Position numbers and translations under genes: made by a program. From Candidatus Hodarchaeota archaeon (GTDB taxonomy: Archaea > Asgardarchaeota > Heimdallarchaeia > Hodarchaeales > YT1-057), in assembly GCA_016839955.1 (NCBI GenBank), contig JAEOTI010000173.1, forward strand, positions 1 through 6,473: a stretch of DNA of 6,473 bases, given 5' to 3'. The stretch's first letter is position 1; every line of letters starts with the position of its first letter. The notes below the pieces were generated by a model. It was given only the letters and a program-made list of their open reading frames with translations, was not told the DNA's origin and did not search any database. Below, one piece after another: positions 4,994 through 6,473 of the stretch.

Positions 4994-6473
4994 ATGAAAG
5001 AGTTTACAATTCGGGTTGCAGGTGAATCAGGAGAGGGTGTAGTAACCCTGGGCACACTTGCTGGTCAATTATTAGCAAGAGCGGGGATGGAAGTTTTTAC
5101 CTTTCGAACGTATCCTGCGGAAATAAAAGGTGGTCCGGTGATGTACCAGGTTCGGGGAGGAGATGAAGAACTTTTATCCTCTGGTAATAAACCTGACATA
5201 CTTATTGCTTTAGACGAGGATTCTTGGAATCGTCATCGAAATGATCTCAAAGAAAATGGTGTTTTGATTTATGATGTTGGTCGGTATGCACCTGAAGAAT
5301 TCCAGGGAACAAGTTACGGTATTCCATTAACAGTTCGAACCAAACGAGAAGTTGGCTTTGCTAAAAGTAAGAATGTTCTTATATTAGGAATTTTAGGAGA
5401 ACTTCTATCCTTCTCTAAACAGGTTGTTAAAGGAACTGTTGAAGCTATTCTAAAGAAAAAACCTGCTTTATTAGAGAAAAACCTGGTAGCATTAGTAGCT
5501 GGAGAAGGATACATTGGAGAAAACCTCTCCTATTGGCAGGGAGAAAAATACTTTACTGAAAGTCAAATGGAAGGAGTTTTGAAAAAGAAAAAACAAAATC
5601 GGATGGTTTTGACTGGGAACCAAGCCATTGCAATTGGAGCTATTGTTTCTGGATTGAAATTCTATGCTGGTTATCCAATAACCCCTGCAACAGATATTTT
5701 GGAGTTTTTATCAAGATATTTACCTAGTTTTGATGGACGAGTTTTACAGGTAGAAGATGAAATAGCTGCGATTTCTTCTATTTTAGGAGCATCAATGGCT
5801 GGAATGAAGGCAATGACTGCAACATCAGGACCAGGCTTATCTCTTATGACTGAAACTCTTGGACTGCTTTCAATTTTAGAGCTTCCTGCTGTAATAATTA
5901 ATTCTCAACGCGGAGGGCCCTCAACAGGGATGCCAACAAAAACAGAACAAGGAGACCTAAATCATGCTGTGTTTGGTTCACATGGGGATACTCCTAGAAT
6001 TGTTTTAGCACCACTAAATGTAGAGGATTGCTTTTATCAGACCATTAATGCATTTAACTTAGCTGAAACCTATCAACCTCCTGTTATTCTTCTCTCAGAT
6101 CAAGCACTTTCACATAGAATTCAAACAATTCAAGTATTTAATATGAAAGGAATTGAAATTCTTAACCGAATTCAACCGTCTAATGAAGAATTAAAGGATT
6201 ATAGACGATTTTTAATCACAAAATCAGGGATTTCTCCAATTACCATACCGGGAAAACCTGGTGTATACGCTACTGGTGGTATTGAACACGACGAATATGG
6301 AGCACCGGATATAAGCCCTGAAAACCATACTAAAATGATGCAGAAACGTTTTAGGAAAATTTCTAATATTCCAGAGGAAGGAGCATATACGATTATAGGA
6401 GATAAAACTCCCGAAATTGGATTTTTTGCATGGGGTTCAGTTTCGGGTGCAGTTCATGAAGCAATTTTAGAAT
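4994..6473 (+). CDS. korA: 2-oxoacid:ferredoxin oxidoreductase, fused gamma-alpha subunit (3' end cut by window)
   Basis: This subunit acts with a thiamine-diphosphate beta subunit in reversible CoA-dependent oxidative decarboxylation of 2-oxoacids such as 2-oxoglutarate, passing electrons to ferredoxin. The window holds 493 codons; related fused subunits are usually near 570-620 residues, so roughly 80-120 are missing. Residues 1-180 are the gamma domain: VAGESGEGVVTLG (8-20) and RTYPAEIKGGPVMYQVR (38-54). Residues 200-410 begin the alpha domain: TGNQAIAIGA (207-216), GYPITPATDI (226-235, the thiamine and substrate-side YPITP motif), QVEDEIAAI (252-260), SGPGLSLM (278-285) and QRGGPSTGMPTKTEQGDL (305-322). 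GGIEHDEYGAPD (428-439) is also typical of this family. No ferredoxin-type cysteine cluster is present in the visible part. YPITP and RGGPSTG place it among KorA-like enzymes, but 2-oxoglutarate versus other 2-oxoacid use cannot be decided. The beta-subunit gene is expected just beyond the right edge. It follows the FMN enzyme by 81 bases. Confidence 0.9.
   Translation, partial: MKEFTIRVAGESGEGVVTLGTLAGQLLARAGMEVFTFRTYPAEIKGGPVMYQVRGGDEELLSSGNKPDILIALDEDSWNRHRNDLKENGVLIYDVGRYAPEEFQGTSYGIPLTVRTKREVGFAKSKNVLILGILGELLSFSKQVVKGTVEAILKKKPALLEKNLVALVAGEGYIGENLSYWQGEKYFTESQMEGVLKKKKQNRMVLTGNQAIAIGAIVSGLKFYAGYPITPATDILEFLSRYLPSFDGRVLQVEDEIAAISSILGASMAGMKAMTATSGPGLSLMTETLGLLSILELPAVIINSQRGGPSTGMPTKTEQGDLNHAVFGSHGDTPRIVLAPLNVEDCFYQTINAFNLAETYQPPVILLSDQALSHRIQTIQVFNMKGIEILNRIQPSNEELKDYRRFLITKSGISPITIPGKPGVYATGGIEHDEYGAPDISPENHTKMMQKRFRKISNIPEEGAYTIIGDKTPEIGFFAWGSVSGAVHEAILE

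Noticed and set aside
5314..5514. 66-codon minus-strand open frame
   Set aside because: It is antisense to the gamma domain of the oxidoreductase, which is strongly supported by motifs.

Overview
The window looks like a piece of an archaeal chromosome, most likely from an AT-rich, possibly Asgard-type lineage. This rests on impression: TATA-like boxes about 40 bases before start codons, Shine-Dalgarno motifs, GTG/TTG starts, a zinc-ribbon membrane protein of a type common in archaea, and a gamma-alpha fused 2-oxoacid:ferredoxin oxidoreductase subunit. No rRNA, tRNA, CRISPR array or mobile element was seen. The lineage cannot be fixed from the sequence alone.

Left third (21-1456, minus strand): a two-gene operon. 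The promoter-proximal gene encodes a 304-residue protein that resembles class I glutamine-amidotransferase-like (ThuA-type) folds but lacks an obvious catalytic triad. The second gene, 23 bases downstream, encodes an ArsR-like winged-helix regulator. Upstream of the operon, at 1475-1530, are three copies of a 16-bp near-palindrome (consensus GTAAGT-N4-ACTTAC) spaced exactly 20 bases apart. They look like an operator array, probably bound by the operon's own regulator. A hairpin with a T-run lies inside the last codons of the regulator gene.

Middle (1563-2574, plus strand): a small, all-helical protein of unknown function, whose 5' end looks frame-disrupted (a good SD-ATG leads into the wrong frame). 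It is followed by a four-helix membrane protein with a zinc ribbon at each end. Neither can be given a function.

Right half (2736-6473, plus strand): a metabolic cluster. Citrate synthase overlaps by 4 bases with an FMN-dependent alpha-hydroxyacid dehydrogenase-family enzyme. These are followed, after an 81-base gap with its own TATA box and SD, by the gamma-alpha fusion subunit of a 2-oxoacid:ferredoxin oxidoreductase, which runs off the right edge. Together they suggest 2-hydroxyacid to 2-oxoacid oxidation, condensation with acetyl-CoA, and ferredoxin-linked acyl-CoA formation or its reverse, around an incomplete TCA cycle. The actual substrates are not readable from sequence. No complete new system is proved here. 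The operator array with its regulator and amidotransferase-like partner, and the citrate synthase/FMN enzyme pairing, are the points most worth following.
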